62,929 nt of DNA from Pseudomonadota bacterium (GTDB taxonomy: Bacteria; Pseudomonadota; Gammaproteobacteria; Steroidobacterales; Steroidobacteraceae): contig JAKBBE010000008.1 of NCBI GenBank assembly GCA_021826035.1, positions 1-62,929 on the forward strand. Direction: 5' to 3'. The notes under the pieces are model-generated. The model searched no databases and was not told the origin of the DNA. It worked only from the letters and a program-made list of their open reading frames with translations. A program made the translations under genes and the position numbers. Shown piece by piece: positions 50,427 to 59,221 of this stretch (within the stretch, counting starts at the first letter, position 1; the number at the start of each line of letters is the position of its first letter).

Positions 50427-52001
50427 TCATTTCAGGGGACGAACGGTCTCGGGGATCACTTCGGCGCCGAAGCGCTCGCGAAAGCCCTGCACCCCGGGAT
50501 CGGACTCGAAGGACTGACGGGCCGCATCGGCCTGCTCGCGCACCGCGCGCTGGTTCGTCTCGGCGGGCGTCTCGCGCCGCTCGCTCACCGCGACGAACTC
50601 GAGCCGCACCGTCTCGCCGAAATGCCGCGAGAGCGCCTGGGCGAGCTTCTCCTCGAGTGAGGCGGTACGCAGCGAGCGGCTGCGCGGGTCGAGCGCAAGC
50701 TTCACCCGAGCGCCCTCTCGAGCGACCAGCACGCAGTGCTGAGCGAGCTGGCGGGCCGCCCCCTGCAGGTCGATCTGGGTGAGCAGTGCGGCCCATTCCC
50801 CGCTCGGGGTCGCGGGCGCCGACGCCGACGGAGCCGGCGCTGCGGGCCGCTCGGCGCGCGGGGCCATCGCGCCCGGCGCTGGGCCCGCGCCCGGCGCCAC
50901 CACCGGGCCACCCTGCGGCCGGAACGCGATCATGCGCAGCAACGTCATCTCGAAGCCGGTACGCGGATCGGGCGCGAGCGGCAGATCGCGCCGGCCCAGG
51001 ATGGCGCTCTGGTAATACAGCTGCACGTCCTCGGCGCCGAGCGCGCCGGCGAGCCGTCCGAGCAGCTCGTCCGCGTACAGCTCATCCCCCTGGTAATCGC
51101 TGACCACCTGCTTCAGCGCGACGCGTGCCAGGAGCGAGGCCAGCTCATCGAGCAGCTGGGCGTAATCGGGCGCCCACTGCTCGATCGAGCGGGCAAAGCG
51201 CAGCAACTCACCGGCATCGGCGACGGCGAGCCGCTCGGCGAGCTGCACCACGTGATCACGAGCCACGGTGCCGAGCATGGCGCGCGCCTCGGCCTCCCCG
51301 GCCCGTCCGCCGCCAAAGGCGATCAGCTGATCGAGCAGCGAGAGGCCATCACGCATGCTGCCGTCGGCGGCCTGCGCCAGGAGCGCAAGTCCCGCCGGCT
51401 CGAACTCGATCTGTTCGCGCTCGAGCACCGCGCGCAGGTGCGCGGCGATCTGCGTCGTCGGAATGCGCTTGAGATTGAACTGCAGGCAGCGCGAGAGCAC
51501 CGTCACGGGCAGCTTCTGCGGATCGGTGGTGGCCAGCAGGAACTTCACGTGCGGCGGAGGCTCCTCGAGCGTCTTCAGCAGCGCATTGAAGGAGTGCGTC
51601 GAGAGCATATGCACCTCGTCGATGAGGTACACCTTGTACCGCCCGCGGGTCGGCGCGAACTGCACGTTGTCGAGGATTTCGCGCGTATCGTCGACTTTGG
51701 TGCGCGAGGCGGCGTCGACTTCGATCAGGTCGACGAACCGGCCGGTGTCGATCTCACGACAGCTGGCACACTCCCCGCAGGGCGTAGCGGTCACACCGGG
51801 GTCGCAGTTGAGGCACTTGGCCAGAATGCGCGCGATCGTCGTTTTGCCCACCCCACGCGTGCCGGTGAACAGGAACGCGTGGTGCACGCGCCCGCTCGTG
51901 AGGGCGTTGACGAGCGCCTGGCGCACGTGATCCTGCCCCACGAGTTCACTGAACGTCTTGGGGCGCCATTTGCGCGCCAGCGCGGTATAGGTCTCGGTCA
52001 T
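50427..52001 (-). CDS. dnaX: DNA polymerase III subunit gamma/tau
   Basis: DnaX is the clamp-loader ATPase that also links core polymerases. The 524-aa protein has Walker A GTRGVGKT, the zinc-binding cysteines in [18 protein letters not shown], Walker B-type LIDEVHML and SRC motif residues in VLSRCLQF, followed by domain III, an Ala/Pro linker (about 365-410) and a C-terminal domain similar to tau domain V. It is longer than E. coli gamma (431 aa) but shorter than tau (643 aa). No A AAA AAG slippery sequence was seen, so a single product is likely. Confidence 0.93.
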   Translation of the reverse strand: MTETYTALARKWRPKTFSELVGQDHVRQALVNALTSGRVHHAFLFTGTRGVGKTTIARILAKCLNCDPGVTATPCGECASCREIDTGRFVDLIEVDAASRTKVDDTREILDNVQFAPTRGRYKVYLIDEVHMLSTHSFNALLKTLEEPPPHVKFLLATTDPQKLPVTVLSRCLQFNLKRIPTTQIAAHLRAVLEREQIEFEPAGLALLAQAADGSMRDGLSLLDQLIAFGGGRAGEAEARAMLGTVARDHVVQLAERLAVADAGELLRFARSIEQWAPDYAQLLDELASLLARVALKQVVSDYQGDELYADELLGRLAGALGAEDVQLYYQSAILGRRDLPLAPDPRTGFEMTLLRMIAFRPQGGPVVAPGAGPAPGAMAPRAERPAAPAPSASAPATPSGEWAALLTQIDLQGAARQLAQHCVLVAREGARVKLALDPRSRSLRTASLEEKLAQALSRHFGETVRLEFVAVSERRETPAETNQRAVREQADAARQSFESDPGVQGFRERFGAEVIPETVRPLK

Positions 52002-52020
52002 GGATCCCCAACCGGAATGG

Positions 52021-52137
52021 GAGGCGGCCCGCACCAGCGGGTGCTCCGGCACCCGACATCGCCGCTGCCGCTGCTGCCTTCCGGCCCTGACGGGGTTCAC
52101 GACTGGTCGTCGCGGAGTAGCCGATGCGGGCCACCAC
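52021..52137 (-). ncRNA. ffs: Signal recognition particle RNA (4.5S RNA)
   Basis: The minus strand has the universally conserved SRP core motifs GTCAGGGCCGGAAGGCAGCAG, with the GGAA tetraloop. The outer stem pairs GGTGGCCCGCA (5' end, about 52135-52125) with TGCGGGCCGCC (3' end, about 52033-52023), with one G-U pair. The size, about 115 nt, fits the small bacterial SRP RNA. It lies just upstream of dnaX on the same strand, its position in many gammaproteobacteria. Exact ends are estimated. Confidence 0.93.
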
Positions 52138-52299
52138 AGCCAAATGTACTCGTACCCGCATCTGCGGGCTCACCCGCCCCTGAGCATGCGCCCACGGCCA
52201 GGCAGTGCCCAGGATGATCGCCGGGAGGGGGCCATCATAGCAGTTCAGCGGGCCGCCGTGCGGGGTGAGGTCGTACCGGGACGGTAACGGACCCCGGCC

Positions 52300-52331
52300 T
52301 TGACTCTGGACCTTGCTCCAGGGCGTAGACT
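52300..52331 (+). promoter_or_regulatory. MerR-type promoter/operator upstream of merR
   Basis: TTGACT (52300-52305) and TAGACT (52326-52331) are separated by an unusually long 20-bp spacer. Inside the spacer is the inverted repeat CTGGA-N6-TCCAG (52306-52321). The long spacer with a central dyad is the hallmark of promoters activated by DNA distortion by MerR-family regulators, and the element precedes this gene, so autoregulation is likely. Confidence 0.75.
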
Positions 52332-52359
52332 GCAGCCCGATTCATCTGCGGGAGCGACC

Positions 52360-52779
52360 ATGGACACCCTGGGTATCGGCGCGCTCGCCCGGCGCGCAGG
52401 CGTACGCGTCGACACCGTTCGCTACTACGAACGCAGCGGCCTGCTTGCCCCGAAGATGCGCCTGCAGTCCGGCTATCGCCGCTACGGCGCCGCGGAGCTC
52501 GCCCGTCTGCGCTTCATCCGCCGCGCCCAGACCCTCGGGTTCTCCCTGAAGGAGATCCGCGACCTGCTCGCCCTGTCCAAGGGCCGCGACGTGGCGCGCG
52601 TGAAGCGCGCCGCGCAGGGCAAGCTCGCCGACGTCGAGCAGCGCATCGCCGCCCTGCAACGCGTGCGCGATGGGCTGGCGATGCTCATCGAGGCCTGCCC
52701 GGGCCACGGCGATCCGACCGATTGCCCCATCCTGAAAGCACTCGGTGGCGAGGAGCCGCAACTGCTCGGCGCGGCCTGA
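52360..52779 (+). CDS. MerR-family transcriptional regulator, heavy-metal type
   Basis: A 139-aa MerR-family activator. The N-terminal winged helix-turn-helix has VDTVRYYERSGLL, a dimerisation helix follows, and the C-terminal metal-site region is EACPGHGDPTDCPIL (Cys113, His116, Cys122), resembling CueR/ZntR/CadR-type regulators. The upstream Cys found near residue 79 in the zinc/cadmium types is missing, so Cu+ sensing is possible but not shown. No metal efflux gene follows in the same direction; the next gene is convergent. Its own promoter carries a MerR-type operator. Confidence 0.9.
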   Translation: MDTLGIGALARRAGVRVDTVRYYERSGLLAPKMRLQSGYRRYGAAELARLRFIRRAQTLGFSLKEIRDLLALSKGRDVARVKRAAQGKLADVEQRIAALQRVRDGLAMLIEACPGHGDPTDCPILKALGGEEPQLLGAA

Positions 52780-52788
52780 GCATCGCCC

Positions 52789-53361
52789 TTACGGCACACC
52801 CAGGGCGGCGCGGACCAGGAACAACACCCCAAGACCCAGGAACAGCAGACTCGCGGTGATCCGAATCGCGCGCAGCGGCAGGCGCAGCGCGAGCAGCTTG
52901 CCGATGAAGATCACCGGGGCGCAGGCGAGCACCATGCCGGCCGTGCTGCCGGCGACCACCGCGGCGAAGTTGCGATAGGCGGCCGCGAGGACCGCGGTGG
53001 CGATCTGCGTCTTGTCGCCGAGTTCGGCCACGGTGAACGTCAGCAGCGTGGTCCAGAAGAGTCCCCCGCGCGCCGCATCCTCCGGCGGTCCGTCCGCCCG
53101 CTCCGGCTTCAGCTCCCAGGCGGCCATGACGACGAGGCTCACGCCGACGATGAGATTGACCAGCCGGGGACTGAGGGCGTGTCCGAGCCGCTCGCCAATG
53201 AAGGCCGCGAGCGCCGCGCTCAGCACCGTTGCGCAGAGCATCCCGGCCAGAATCGGCCACGGGCGCCGGTGCCGCACGGCCAGCATCAGCAGCAGCAGCT
53301 GCGTCCGATCGCCAATCTCGGCGATTGCCACCGTCGAGAGGCTGGCGAGAAACGCTTCCAT
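52789..53361 (-). CDS. UPF0016/GDT1-family cation transporter
   Basis: A 190-aa inner-membrane protein with six hydrophobic helices arranged as two repeats. Each repeat carries the signature E-x-G-D-(K/R)-(S/T): EIGDRT (residues 15-20) and ELGDKT (113-118). Relatives such as MneA and Gdt1 export Mn2+ or Ca2+. Convergent with the MerR gene and downstream of ohr on the same strand. The 68 bp before it are too short for a manganese riboswitch, and none is seen. Confidence 0.9.
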   Translation of the reverse strand: MEAFLASLSTVAIAEIGDRTQLLLLMLAVRHRRPWPILAGMLCATVLSAALAAFIGERLGHALSPRLVNLIVGVSLVVMAAWELKPERADGPPEDAARGGLFWTTLLTFTVAELGDKTQIATAVLAAAYRNFAAVVAGSTAGMVLACAPVIFIGKLLALRLPLRAIRITASLLFLGLGVLFLVRAALGVP

Positions 53362-53429
53362 CTAGCGCGCCGCTGTGCGCACGCCGAGGCTCGGCACACG
53401 CGCCTCGCCGGCGCGGTCGGGCAGTTGCA

Positions 53430-53855
53430 TCAGACGACGATCAGCGTGACGTCGATGTTGCCGCGGGTCGCATTCGAGTACGGACACACCCTGTGCGCCT
53501 CGCTCACCAGCCGCTCGGCAGTCTCGCGCGCCACACCCGGCAGCGAGACTTTCAGCTCCACGTTGATGCCAAAGCCCGCCGGGATCTGCCCGATGCCCAC
53601 CGATGACTCGATCGAGGTGTCGGCGGGTACGGCGACCTTGTCGCGGCCGGCGACGAACTTGATCGCGCCGATGAAGCAGGCCGCGTAGCCGGCGGCGAAC
53701 ATCTGCTCCGGATTGGTGCCCTCGCCGCCCGGCCCGCCGAGCTCCTTGGGCACCGACAGCTTCACCCTCAGGCGGCCATCATCCGTTGCGGCGCTGCCGT
53801 CGCGCCCGCCGGTGGCTTTGGCATGGGCGGTGTAAAGCGGGGTTATCGAATTCAT
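53430..53855 (-). CDS. ohr: Organic hydroperoxide resistance protein Ohr
   Basis: Ohr is a thiol peroxidase of the OsmC fold that reduces organic hydroperoxides. The 141-aa product has the catalytic Cys60 in [11 protein letters not shown] and the resolving Cys124 in [11 protein letters not shown], with Glu/Arg partners in place. The ATG at 53855 has GGAGG 8 nt upstream, supporting it over an upstream ATG. No OhrR gene is adjacent; a TACAAT-type half-site lies upstream at about 53920-53935, but I cannot call an OhrR operator. Confidence 0.93.
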   Translation of the reverse strand: MNSITPLYTAHAKATGGRDGSAATDDGRLRVKLSVPKELGGPGGEGTNPEQMFAAGYAACFIGAIKFVAGRDKVAVPADTSIESSVGIGQIPAGFGINVELKVSLPGVARETAERLVSEAHRVCPYSNATRGNIDVTLIVV

Positions 53856-54066
53856 TTCACCCTCCATTGTCAGGGAATGCGCTGCGCGCCGGCGCGGTGC
53901 GGCCAGTCCGTAGTATATTGTAGACTTCACCGGGCAGGCGACCTTCAACCCGGTGCGGGATGTCAGAGATGCCGATGCGCACGCTCCCCGAACGACCGAC
54001 CCGCTGGATGAGCGCTGCGCGATGCGCCGATCGCCTGACGTGCGCCGCCGAGCGTGCGAGACACCG

Positions 54067-57000
54067 ATGAGCCTGCGAGCGAGCATCCGTCGACTGGGGC
54101 GACGCTGGCTCATCACCTTCAGCCTCATCGCATTGGTGTTGCTCGGCTACCTGTGGGCCGGTTACGCACTCGCGCCGCGCCTGATTCGGACTGAGGCGAC
54201 GCGCTGGGCTCGGCAGCACCCGGGAGTGACGCTCGCACTCGGCACGATCCGGGTCGACCCGGTGCACCTGACCGTCTCGATCCGCGACCTCCGTCTCCGG
54301 CAGCGGGGCCAGCCGATCGCCACCGTGGGACGTCTGTTCATCGGCTTCAAACCCCTGGCGCTGCTCGTCGGCACCTATCACATCAGCACCCTCGAGCTGG
54401 ACGCGCCGCGCCTCGATGTGCGCCTCGGCGCCGACGGCCAGCTCAACCTCGCGGCACTCGCCGCGGGCACACATCACGCCCCGAGTGGCCGGCCGCCGCA
54501 GATCCGCATCGATGATCTGCGCATCAAGCGGGGCGCGCTGCGCCTCAGCGATCACAAACTCTCCCCGACGGCACGCGAGTCGCTCTCGCCCATCACGTTC
54601 CGCCTGGTGCACTTCCGGTCCTGGGCCGGCGGCGGACAGTTCGCCCTGCAGGCCATCAGCGGCGACGGCACCCACATCGCCTGGTGGGGCGCAGTGTCGA
54701 TGGCACCGCTCGCCATCCGCGGCGGAGTGTCCGTCCGCGGTGAGCCGCTGACGGCACTGACGCGTTTCGCGCCAGCGCACCTGCCCGTCATACCGCGCGC
54801 CGGCGTGCTGAGCCTGAACACACGCTACACGCTCGGCGCAGATCCGCACGGTCTGGCGCTCGCGCTCGCCGGTCTCACCATGACCGTGCGCGCCCTCTCG
54901 CTTGACGGCGGCTCGGTGCTGCACGGTCTCATCCAGGCCCACTCGATCCACCTCTCCGGCGCAGCCATACAGCTCGCCGCCGGCGCCGCGCCCGCGGCAC
55001 ACCTGCATGCCCTCCTGTTGCGCGGCATCCGCCTCGAGGGCACCGGCGCGGCCCACGGACAGCATGCGCGCCTCGCGGCGCTCTCGCTGGAACATGTGCA
55101 GCTGCAGTGGGCTGCGCGCCGAATCGCGATCGCGGCGCTTGCGCTGCGCGGGTTGCAGCTGCCTATCCAACGCGAGCGCAACGGGCGCTTGGCGCTGCTG
55201 CGCCTGTTGCCTGAACACTCGACCGCGCCTGCCGCGCACCCTGTGCCCCGCGGGGCGCCGCCCGCGGCCTCGCCGTGGCGCGTGCACCTGGCGCAGCTCA
55301 CCGTGAGCAACGTCACGCTGCCGGTGAGTGATCGATCGGTCACGCCGGCGGCGCACTTCGAAGTGCGGCTGTATTCCCTCACTGCCCGGGCGCTCGATTC
55401 CAACCTCAAGACGGCCGTGCCATTCTCGCTGCGCGCCGGGATCGCACCGCGGGCGTATCTGGCGCTCGACGGACGCCTCGTCCCGGGCCGGCGCAGCGCC
55501 GCGTTGTGGGTGTCGCTGAGTCACCTGCCCCTGGCACCGTTCGTGCCCTACCTTCCGCTCGCCCGCACCGCCGAAGTCCACTCCGGCTCACTCGGCGTGC
55601 ACGGCTTCGCGGAACTCGCCGGCGGGCACCTGATGCGCCTGCACGGCAGCGCCGCACTGAATGACCTGCAACTGATCGCGCGCGCCAGCGGCATCGGTTT
55701 GATCGGCTGGCGCGCCCTGAACGTGAACGGCATCGACTACCGGCCCGGGCGGCTCGTCGTCGATGGCGCCCGACTCGATGCGCCGGTGGGTCGCATCGTC
55801 ATCCTGCCGAACCGCACGCTGAATCTCGCGGCACTGTTCCCGCCGGTGAAGGCCGGCGCACAGCCGCCGCCCGCGCCGCCACCGCGATCGAAGGTCCCGA
55901 GACCGGCGGCGCTCGCGATGTTGCTGCGGCGGCTGCAGATCGTCAACGGCTCGATCCGTTTCGCCGATGAATCGATCTCACCTCACTTCCATGCACCGAT
56001 CAACGATCTGCACGGCAGCATCGCCAACGTCTCGACCGCCCGTACCGCGATCGCCCGAGTCGCGCTCACCGGTCAGGTGATCAACCGCTACTCGCCGGTG
56101 CACATCAGCGGTGCATTCAACCCCTACGGACTCGGGCGCGACACCGACATTCGTGCCGGCTTTCAGAACATCCAGCTGCCGATCTTCGACCCGTACTCGG
56201 ACCGCTACGCCGGCTACGCGATCGCCCAGGGCATTCTCAGTGCGAAGTTCCGCTACCGCATCGACAACGGCCAGCTCAACGCCGATCACCGCATCGTGGT
56301 CGATCAGTTGCAGTGGGGCGGGGCCAGTACGAGCCGCGATCGGGTCGGCTGGCCGATTCGGCTCGCCACGGCGCTGCTGAAGGACCGCAATGGAGTGATC
56401 CGCATCCACCTGCCGGTCACCGGCTCGCTGAACAATCCGGACTTTCACATCGCTTCGATCGTCTGGATGATGCTGCTGCATCTGCTGGAGAAGGCTGCGC
56501 TCGCCCCATTCGACCTGATCGGCACGCTGTTTGCGGGCGCCGCGCAAGCACAGTACATCGCGTTCCAGCCCGGCTCGGCGGCGCTGCCGCATGCGGCCGG
56601 TGCGAGCCTCGCGGCGCTCTCGAGAGCGCTCGCGGCGCGTCCGGCGTTGCGAGTCGAGGTGCCCGCCGGCCCCGCCGGCCCCGCCGACGCCGTTGCCCTG
56701 GAGAACGAGCGGATCGAGGCTCTCGCCCTGACGCATCTTCACCGTGCCCCACCCGGCGGCTTCGCCGCGCTGGCGGCACGGGAGCAACGCCGGGCACTCG
56801 AGACACTGTACCGCGCCCGCTTGCACCGGCGGCCCATTTATCCGGCGCCGCCCGTGAAGGCCCCCACGGCGGGCGCCACCGCCAAGACCGCCGCCGCGCA
56901 GCGCCTCGCCCGTATGCACCGCCAGATCCGCTGGCTACGTGAGCACCTGCGTCCCACTGTGCACCTCGCCCCCGGGGCGCTCGTGGCCCTCGGGCTCGCG

Positions 57001-57129
57001 CGCGCCCAGGCCGTTCAGAACGCGCTCCTTGCGAAAGGCACGCTCAATCCGAAGCGCGTGTTGCTCACTACGAAGCATTCGGCTACGCCCTGGCATCACC
57101 GCGTGCGCCTGCAGTTGCTGCTGCGATAA
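54067..57129 (+). CDS. DUF748 family large periplasmic/envelope protein (AsmA-related)
   Basis: A 1020-aa protein with one N-terminal membrane helix (about residues 14-35, [20 protein letters not shown]) and a very long periplasmic region rich in beta-strand-like repeats. Conserved pieces are [34 protein letters not shown] and the C-terminal [19 protein letters not shown], an OmpA-like segment. Such AsmA/DUF748 proteins are thought to help lipid or protein traffic between membranes. I chose ATG 54067 as the first Met before the helix. It diverges from ohr. Confidence 0.85.
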   Translation: MSLRASIRRLGRRWLITFSLIALVLLGYLWAGYALAPRLIRTEATRWARQHPGVTLALGTIRVDPVHLTVSIRDLRLRQRGQPIATVGRLFIGFKPLALLVGTYHISTLELDAPRLDVRLGADGQLNLAALAAGTHHAPSGRPPQIRIDDLRIKRGALRLSDHKLSPTARESLSPITFRLVHFRSWAGGGQFALQAISGDGTHIAWWGAVSMAPLAIRGGVSVRGEPLTALTRFAPAHLPVIPRAGVLSLNTRYTLGADPHGLALALAGLTMTVRALSLDGGSVLHGLIQAHSIHLSGAAIQLAAGAAPAAHLHALLLRGIRLEGTGAAHGQHARLAALSLEHVQLQWAARRIAIAALALRGLQLPIQRERNGRLALLRLLPEHSTAPAAHPVPRGAPPAASPWRVHLAQLTVSNVTLPVSDRSVTPAAHFEVRLYSLTARALDSNLKTAVPFSLRAGIAPRAYLALDGRLVPGRRSAALWVSLSHLPLAPFVPYLPLARTAEVHSGSLGVHGFAELAGGHLMRLHGSAALNDLQLIARASGIGLIGWRALNVNGIDYRPGRLVVDGARLDAPVGRIVILPNRTLNLAALFPPVKAGAQPPPAPPPRSKVPRPAALAMLLRRLQIVNGSIRFADESISPHFHAPINDLHGSIANVSTARTAIARVALTGQVINRYSPVHISGAFNPYGLGRDTDIRAGFQNIQLPIFDPYSDRYAGYAIAQGILSAKFRYRIDNGQLNADHRIVVDQLQWGGASTSRDRVGWPIRLATALLKDRNGVIRIHLPVTGSLNNPDFHIASIVWMMLLHLLEKAALAPFDLIGTLFAGAAQAQYIAFQPGSAALPHAAGASLAALSRALAARPALRVEVPAGPAGPADAVALENERIEALALTHLHRAPPGGFAALAAREQRRALETLYRARLHRRPIYPAPPVKAPTAGATAKTAAAQRLARMHRQIRWLREHLRPTVHLAPGALVALGLARAQAVQNALLAKGTLNPKRVLLTTKHSATPWHHRVRLQLLLR

Positions 57130-57471
57130 CGCCCTCGATCCGCTTCGCCACTTACCACCGAATCCGGTGGTGCTCGCGGATCGGCCGGCGTACCACCTGC
57201 CCGCAGCGCCGAATACGCCGCAAAGATCCGCGCCAGAGCATCCGGGGCAGGATGCGGTCGGCTTGCGGGGCCTCCCGGTGGCGCGAGGAGTGGCCGGTCG
57301 GGGTCCGCCACATCCGTCGGCTGAGCGGGAACTTCATCCGCTGGCTGCGCAACCCGACCATGACGCCGCCGCCATTCCTCGCCCACGGCGGGCACGGCTG
57401 CGGCCCCATTGTGCAGTTCGAAGGCAGGCGCGCCAGCAACACCCGTCGAGCGGACGGTATGCCTCGCCGGT
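57130..57471. other. 342-bp intergenic region, nothing recognised
   Basis: The gap between the DUF748 gene and the PanE-like gene has no recognised gene, RNA or repeat. A minus-strand frame with a run KFPLSRRMWRTPTGHSSRHRE is open here, but it has no recognisable domain or good start. Confidence 0.5.
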
Positions 57472-58449
57472 TCACGGCGCGGCAACGCGCGTCCGGTCGA
57501 TCGCGGCCACGAGGTGATAGAACGCCTCAAGCAGCGGCACCTCGAGGCCTGCCCGGTGCGCCTTGGACACCACGTCGCCGAAGGTCTCTTCGACCTCGAG
57601 CCGTCGGCCCGCCTCCAGATCCTGCAGCGCCGACATGCGGTGCCCGCTCGCCTGAGCGGCGAACTGCGCCCCGGCGGCGCGGACCGACTCGACCGCCTCG
57701 GCTTGCGAACCGGTGAGGATCGCCTGCAGCGGGAGGATCGCTCCCTCGGGCAGCAGTTCCACGCCGCAGGCACTCGCCACCCGTACCGCCTCGCGTGCCA
57801 TGCGCACGAGCACCCAGGCGCTGCCCGGGTCACTCAGGTACTGCCAAGTCGGGGTACGCGTCGTGACCGCCAGGCTCATCAGCGGCAGCCAGGCCACGAA
57901 CTTGCTCCACTCCCAACTGAGGATGTGCGCCACGGCGCAGGCGCGCACGCCAGCCGCATCGATCCTCGCCGCGAGCGATCGGGCCCGCTCGCTCTCGCGC
58001 CCGTCGAGCTCCCCGAGCAACAGGTTGACGTTGCGCGTGAAAAGCACTTCCCCGTCGGCGCGCAGCTCCCCGCTGGTGTTGGCGAGTGCGCCGAACACCC
58101 GCTCGGCACCGAACACCGCCGAGAGCAGTTCGTTCTTCAGTACCCCGTTCTGCACCGAGAACGCCGCGTCGACCGTCACGTGTCGCAGGGAGGCCAGAGC
58201 CGCTTGCGTGCCGGGCGTCTTGGTCGCCACGATCAGGCACTCGGCCGCCTCCAGGCGCGCCGGATCGGTGAGCACCGTGACCGGGACGGTCAGCTCGTTA
58301 AGTCCGCTGATGCGCAGCCCCTCGCGCTCAATGCGCCGGGCGCGCTCCCCGCGCGCCAGCACGATCACGCGCTGTCCGGCGTGCGCCAGATGCGCCGCCA
58401 AAATTGATCCCAGAGCACCGGGTCCGAGAATCGCGAACTGCGTGCGCAT
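57472..58449 (-). CDS. Ketopantoate reductase family (PanE/ApbA-like) protein
   Basis: A 325-aa NADPH-dependent 2-dehydropantoate 2-reductase-like protein. The N-terminal Rossmann motif is AILGPGALGSILAAHLAHAG, the catalytic Lys lies in LSWEWSKFVAWLP, and Asn/Glu-type active-site residues are in FSVQNGVLKNELL and GRRLEVEETFGDV. PanE-like paralogues are common, so pantothenate synthesis is plausible but not certain. A second ATG at 58452 is adjacent to the chosen one. No other pan gene is nearby. Confidence 0.8.
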   Translation of the reverse strand: MRTQFAILGPGALGSILAAHLAHAGQRVIVLARGERARRIEREGLRISGLNELTVPVTVLTDPARLEAAECLIVATKTPGTQAALASLRHVTVDAAFSVQNGVLKNELLSAVFGAERVFGALANTSGELRADGEVLFTRNVNLLLGELDGRESERARSLAARIDAAGVRACAVAHILSWEWSKFVAWLPLMSLAVTTRTPTWQYLSDPGSAWVLVRMAREAVRVASACGVELLPEGAILPLQAILTGSQAEAVESVRAAGAQFAAQASGHRMSALQDLEAGRRLEVEETFGDVVSKAHRAGLEVPLLEAFYHLVAAIDRTRVAAP

Positions 58450-58832
58450 CACTCAGCCTCGCACAGCGCCGCACCCCGGGTCACCAGAGCGTACCGACAC
58501 GCAGGCACCACTCCGCGATGAACGTCGATTGCTTGCCGCACCGCGCGGAGCTCATCCGCGCCTCGCCCTGCGCACGCGCCCGTCGGGCTCTCAGCGCGCA
58601 ACGGCTGCGCACCGGCTGCCGCGCGCGTGACCTCGCTCGCCACAACCTGCCGGGTCTGGGGGTGCGCCAGCAACACAGCCGCCCCTGCCTGCGCCCGCGA
58701 CCGTATCGCACCGCATTGGCGCTGCGCCGTGCGGTCGAGCACCCGATCATGGGTGACCACCGACTCCCCGATCATTCCACCGATCTGCTCGCTCGCGCAT
58801 CGCAGGGCTCCTTGTACCTCCCTTGGCGTCAT
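58449..58832 (-). CDS. Questionable small ORF with a CsbD-like segment
   Basis: A 127-aa frame whose N-terminus (MTPREVQGALRCASEQIGGMIG, then RVLDRTAQRQCGAIRSR) has a weak resemblance to CsbD/YjbJ small stress proteins. There is no ribosome-binding site and the rest is nondescript. It ends within the start of the PanE-like gene. It may be a random frame. Confidence 0.25.
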   Translation of the reverse strand: MTPREVQGALRCASEQIGGMIGESVVTHDRVLDRTAQRQCGAIRSRAQAGAAVLLAHPQTRQVVASEVTRAAAGAQPLRAESPTGACAGRGADELRAVRQAIDVHRGVVPACRYALVTRGAALCEAE

Positions 58833-59221
58833 GGTACCGCGCTTTGGGATCCGCGCCCCGCCCCCGTTTCGCGCGCCCGCGAGACCACCACCGAGCGACC
58901 TGGGTCCGTGACCCGTTCCGCCTGCGCACCTGAGGCGCTCTCGACAGGCGCACCCGTGTTCACCGCCCGGATGAGCACCATGGCACCCCTCGCCGCAGGA
59001 TGAGGAACCGAGGGACACGAAGAGCCGGCGCGTGACAGCGCGGCACGCGCCGGCCCCTCTGCGCTCACACCTCCTGTCGCAGCCGCCGCACCCCCGGGGC
59101 GTGCGGCGGCGCCTGAGCGACCGCCATGCTCACCTGTAGTCCATCGCCACCTCGCGCCTCGGCGAGCGGGTATGCGGGACTACGCGCGCGTCACAGCAGT
59201 GTCGCCCTTTTCTCTACATTT
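58833..59221. other. 389-bp region with no gene recognised
   Basis: Between the questionable small ORF and the TonB-dependent receptor gene I see no intact gene, RNA or repeat. A minus-strand frame with VLIRAVNTGAPVESAS is open, without a credible start or domain. Confidence 0.45.

Noticed and set aside
53362..53429. Manganese riboswitch before the UPF0016 gene
   Set aside because: Only 68 bp separate it from ohr, too short for a yybP-ykoY riboswitch, and no match was seen.
53915..53940. OhrR operator upstream of ohr
   Set aside because: Only a partial TACAATATACTA-type sequence is present, not the full symmetric OhrR box, and no ohrR gene is adjacent.
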